Position numbers and translations under genes: made by a program. Shown one piece after another: positions 62,523-64,000 of a stretch of 64,000 nucleotides of DNA. The notes below the pieces were generated by a model. It had not been told where the DNA came from, did not search any database, and was given only the letters and a program-made list of their open reading frames with translations. The DNA is taken from contig CAKPDN010000002.1 in the NCBI GenBank assembly GCA_934149005.1, positions 124,001-188,000 of the forward strand, read 5' to 3'. Every line of letters starts with the position of its first letter. Position 1 is the stretch's first letter. Origin of the DNA: an uncultured Clostridia bacterium. GTDB lineage: Bacteria; Bacillota; Clostridia; TANB77; CAG-508.

Positions 62523-63263
62523 ATGAAAAATATAAAACTAACAATAGAATATGATGGAAAAGACTTTAATGGCTGGCAAAAACAACCTAATAAATTGAAC
62601 ATACAGGGAACAATAGAACAAGCAATAAAAATTGTTACAGGAGAGGAAGTAGATTTAACAGCATCAGGAAGAACTGATGCTGGAGTTCATGCATTTGGGC
62701 AAGTAGCCAATTTTAAAACTAATTCTAATATTCCAATTGATAAAATTGCAATAGCATTAAATTCAAATTTGAAAAAGTCAATTAGAATATTATCAGCAGA
62801 AGAAGTAGACGAAAGATTTCATAGTAGATTGACATGTAAGAGGAAGACATATAGATATGTAATTAACAATTCTGAATTTTCATCTGCTATATATAGAAAT
62901 TTAGAAACACATATACCACAAAAATTAAATGTACAAAAAATGAAAGAGGCAGTAAAATACTTTGAGGGAGAGCACGATTTTAAGGCTTTTAAAGCAAGCG
63001 GAACGAGTAGCAAAAGTAGTGTAAGAACTATATATAAAGCAAGAGTTATAGAAATGCCTAATAATAGAATCTATATAGAATTAACAGGAAACGGATTTTT
63101 ATATAATATGGTGAGAATAATTGCTGGTACTTTAGTTGATGTAGGATTAAAAAAATTAATGCCGAATGAGATAAAAAATATTATTAATTCAAAAGATAGG
63201 AATTTAGCTGGGAAAACTTTGCCACCAAATGGATTGTATTTAGTTAATGTAGATTATAATTAA
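62523..63263 (+). CDS. truA: tRNA pseudouridine(38-40) synthase TruA
   Basis: A 246-residue enzyme that makes pseudouridine at positions 38-40 of tRNA anticodon arms. Family blocks: TIEYDGKDFNGWQKQPNKLN, TASGRTDAGVHAFGQVANF with the catalytic Asp (residue 52), RFHSRLTCKRKTYRYVINN and TGNGFLYNMVRIIAGTLVDV. Note: TruA-type anticodon-arm modification affects frame maintenance in other bacteria, which is of interest given the recoding sites. AGAGGTT ribosome binding site. Ends 138 bases before the next gene. Confidence 0.96.
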   Translation: MKNIKLTIEYDGKDFNGWQKQPNKLNIQGTIEQAIKIVTGEEVDLTASGRTDAGVHAFGQVANFKTNSNIPIDKIAIALNSNLKKSIRILSAEEVDERFHSRLTCKRKTYRYVINNSEFSSAIYRNLETHIPQKLNVQKMKEAVKYFEGEHDFKAFKASGTSSKSSVRTIYKARVIEMPNNRIYIELTGNGFLYNMVRIIAGTLVDVGLKKLMPNEIKNIINSKDRNLAGKTLPPNGLYLVNVDYN

Positions 63264-63401
63264 AAATTATTGATAAAACACCTAAAATAAATATTGTAAA
63301 ATTATTTGTTTTTTGTGTTTTGTTTGTAATTTATATGGAAAGGTAACCATAAATAAATGTAAAGCATAAAATATAGTAAAAAAGAGAAAAGGAGATAAAA
63401 T

Positions 63402-63776
63402 ATGAATACTTTATTACTTATATTTTTTGCAATACCAATAGCTGTAATAATAATAGCAATTGCATTACAGAAAATCTTTAAATGCCCTTTATTAGTAGCA
63501 GCGATAATATTTGCAATATTTTTGGTTGTAACATTTGTAATAGGAAATTTGATATATTTAGTTGCAACAATTGCTTATACAATACTTGCTTTTATTACGG
63601 CAATTATAACAAAATTGATTTGCAGAATATTTAATGAATTGGATAGAAGAGAAGGATGTACATGTTCAAATGAAAATACTACTAGTGATACTATTGCTGT
63701 TAATGCAAATGTATTTACAAATAGTAATACAAATGGTAGAAGTGGAAGGTTTTGTGGATGCTTTAGGAGAAGATAA
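63402..63776 (+). CDS. Hypothetical membrane protein with Cys-rich tail
   Basis: A 124-residue protein not recognised. Two or three hydrophobic helices (about 4-22, 31-50, 54-75) are followed by RIFNELDRREGCTCSNENTT, an Asn-rich segment, and a basic GRFCGCFRRR end. The C-T-C and C-G-C pairs suggest metal or disulfide sites. AAAGGAG ribosome binding site before the ATG. No neighbour explains its role. Confidence 0.6.
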   Translation: MNTLLLIFFAIPIAVIIIAIALQKIFKCPLLVAAIIFAIFLVVTFVIGNLIYLVATIAYTILAFITAIITKLICRIFNELDRREGCTCSNENTTSDTIAVNANVFTNSNTNGRSGRFCGCFRRR

Positions 63777-63839
63777 ACTTGATTACTTTATGTTAATATG
63801 ATATAATAAAAAATATAATAACATAAAAGGAGTGATTCT

Positions 63840-64000
63840 ATGTTTGAAACTAATTGCACGTGTACATGTTGGAAATGCTCTAGGAACTGTGATATGAAGA
63901 AGATGATGGAATGCCTATCAGAGGAAGAATTTAATTGGACTATTGTAGAAAACATGAAGGCAAATGCAGGGTATCGGCAAATGATTCTTCACTGGACCAA
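63840..64000 (+). CDS. Cys-rich small protein, 3' end outside window, with in-frame CGG
   Basis: The first 53 codons of an ORF with a good AAAGGAGTGATTCT leader: FETNCTCTCWKCSRNCDMKK, MMECLSEEEFNWTIVENMKA, then NAGYRQMILHWT up to the window end. Cys residues as C-x-C-x-C-x2-C-x3-C suggest a zinc or iron site. The codon choice (GGG, CTA, CGG, ACC) is less AT-rich than the rest of the window. The in-frame CGG (Tyr-CGG-Gln) is followed by C, not T. I cannot name the family. Confidence 0.5.
   Translation, partial: MFETNCTCTCWKCSRNCDMKKMMECLSEEEFNWTIVENMKANAGYRQMILHWT

Overview
The window is very AT-rich, single-copy chromosomal sequence from a spore-forming anaerobic member of the Clostridia (Firmicutes). 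The evidence is Spo0A, the cortex amidase CwlD, SpoVD, a YtaF-like sporulation membrane protein, pyruvate formate-lyase with its activase, a four-subunit pyruvate:ferredoxin oxidoreductase, a 2[4Fe-4S] ferredoxin and many prepilin-like or Ig-like surface proteins. No rRNA, tRNA, CRISPR array or phage block was seen.

Layout. 1-8.4 kb: a truncated thioester adhesin, an Ig-like membrane protein, a receiver-GGDEF protein, cwlD and a spore-type polysaccharide deacetylase. 8.5-9.0 kb: a large imperfect palindrome. 9.1-15 kb: a two-OB-fold SSB-like protein, a polytopic membrane protein, rluD, rluB, an S1 protein and a winged-helix protein. 15-18 kb: two secreted surface proteins. 18-23 kb: a DUF4143 ATPase, pflA-pflB and an XRE regulator. 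23.6-33.4 kb: a division and murein cluster (mraZ, rsmH, ftsL, spoVD, murE, mraY, ftsW, murG). 33.4-37.7 kb: a histidine kinase, lepB, holB, ricT and a ferredoxin. 37.7-42 kb: a REP-associated tyrosine transposase in its own palindromes, then the POR operon. 42-45 kb: two prepilin-like proteins. 45-54 kb: smc, a YtaF-like gene, a Ca2+-type P-ATPase and rpsF-ssb-rpsR. 54-64 kb: a PLP enzyme, a flavoprotein, an IMPACT protein, spo0A, a prepilin-like protein, rnhB, a pyrimidine nucleoside phosphorylase, cdaA, truA and small hypotheticals.

The main discovery candidate is a recoding signal. Five conserved genes (cwlD, the deacetylase, rluD, ftsW, murG) are each split by a +1 frameshift. In all five the break is the same: the zero-frame codon is CGG followed by T, and dropping the C restores a GGT glycine codon inside a conserved motif of that family. 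Reading by eye, I found no in-frame CGG in any other recognisable gene of the window. The only other in-frame CGGs are in three small orphan ORFs of atypical composition. CGA, CGT and a few CGC are read normally. The pattern fits an unassigned or starved CGG codon (for example loss of the CCG-anticodon tRNA-Arg, as known in Mycoplasma capricolum) at which the ribosome skips one base and reads GGU, or a quadruplet-reading tRNA. The closest precedent I know is the AGGY-to-GGY +1 frameshifting reported in Perkinsus mitochondria.

The second theme is a REP/RAYT system: six palindromic loci around 20-41 kb share a GGGGCCACCAC core, and two of them flank the transposase. Several repeats end inside or at the stop codons of neighbouring genes.
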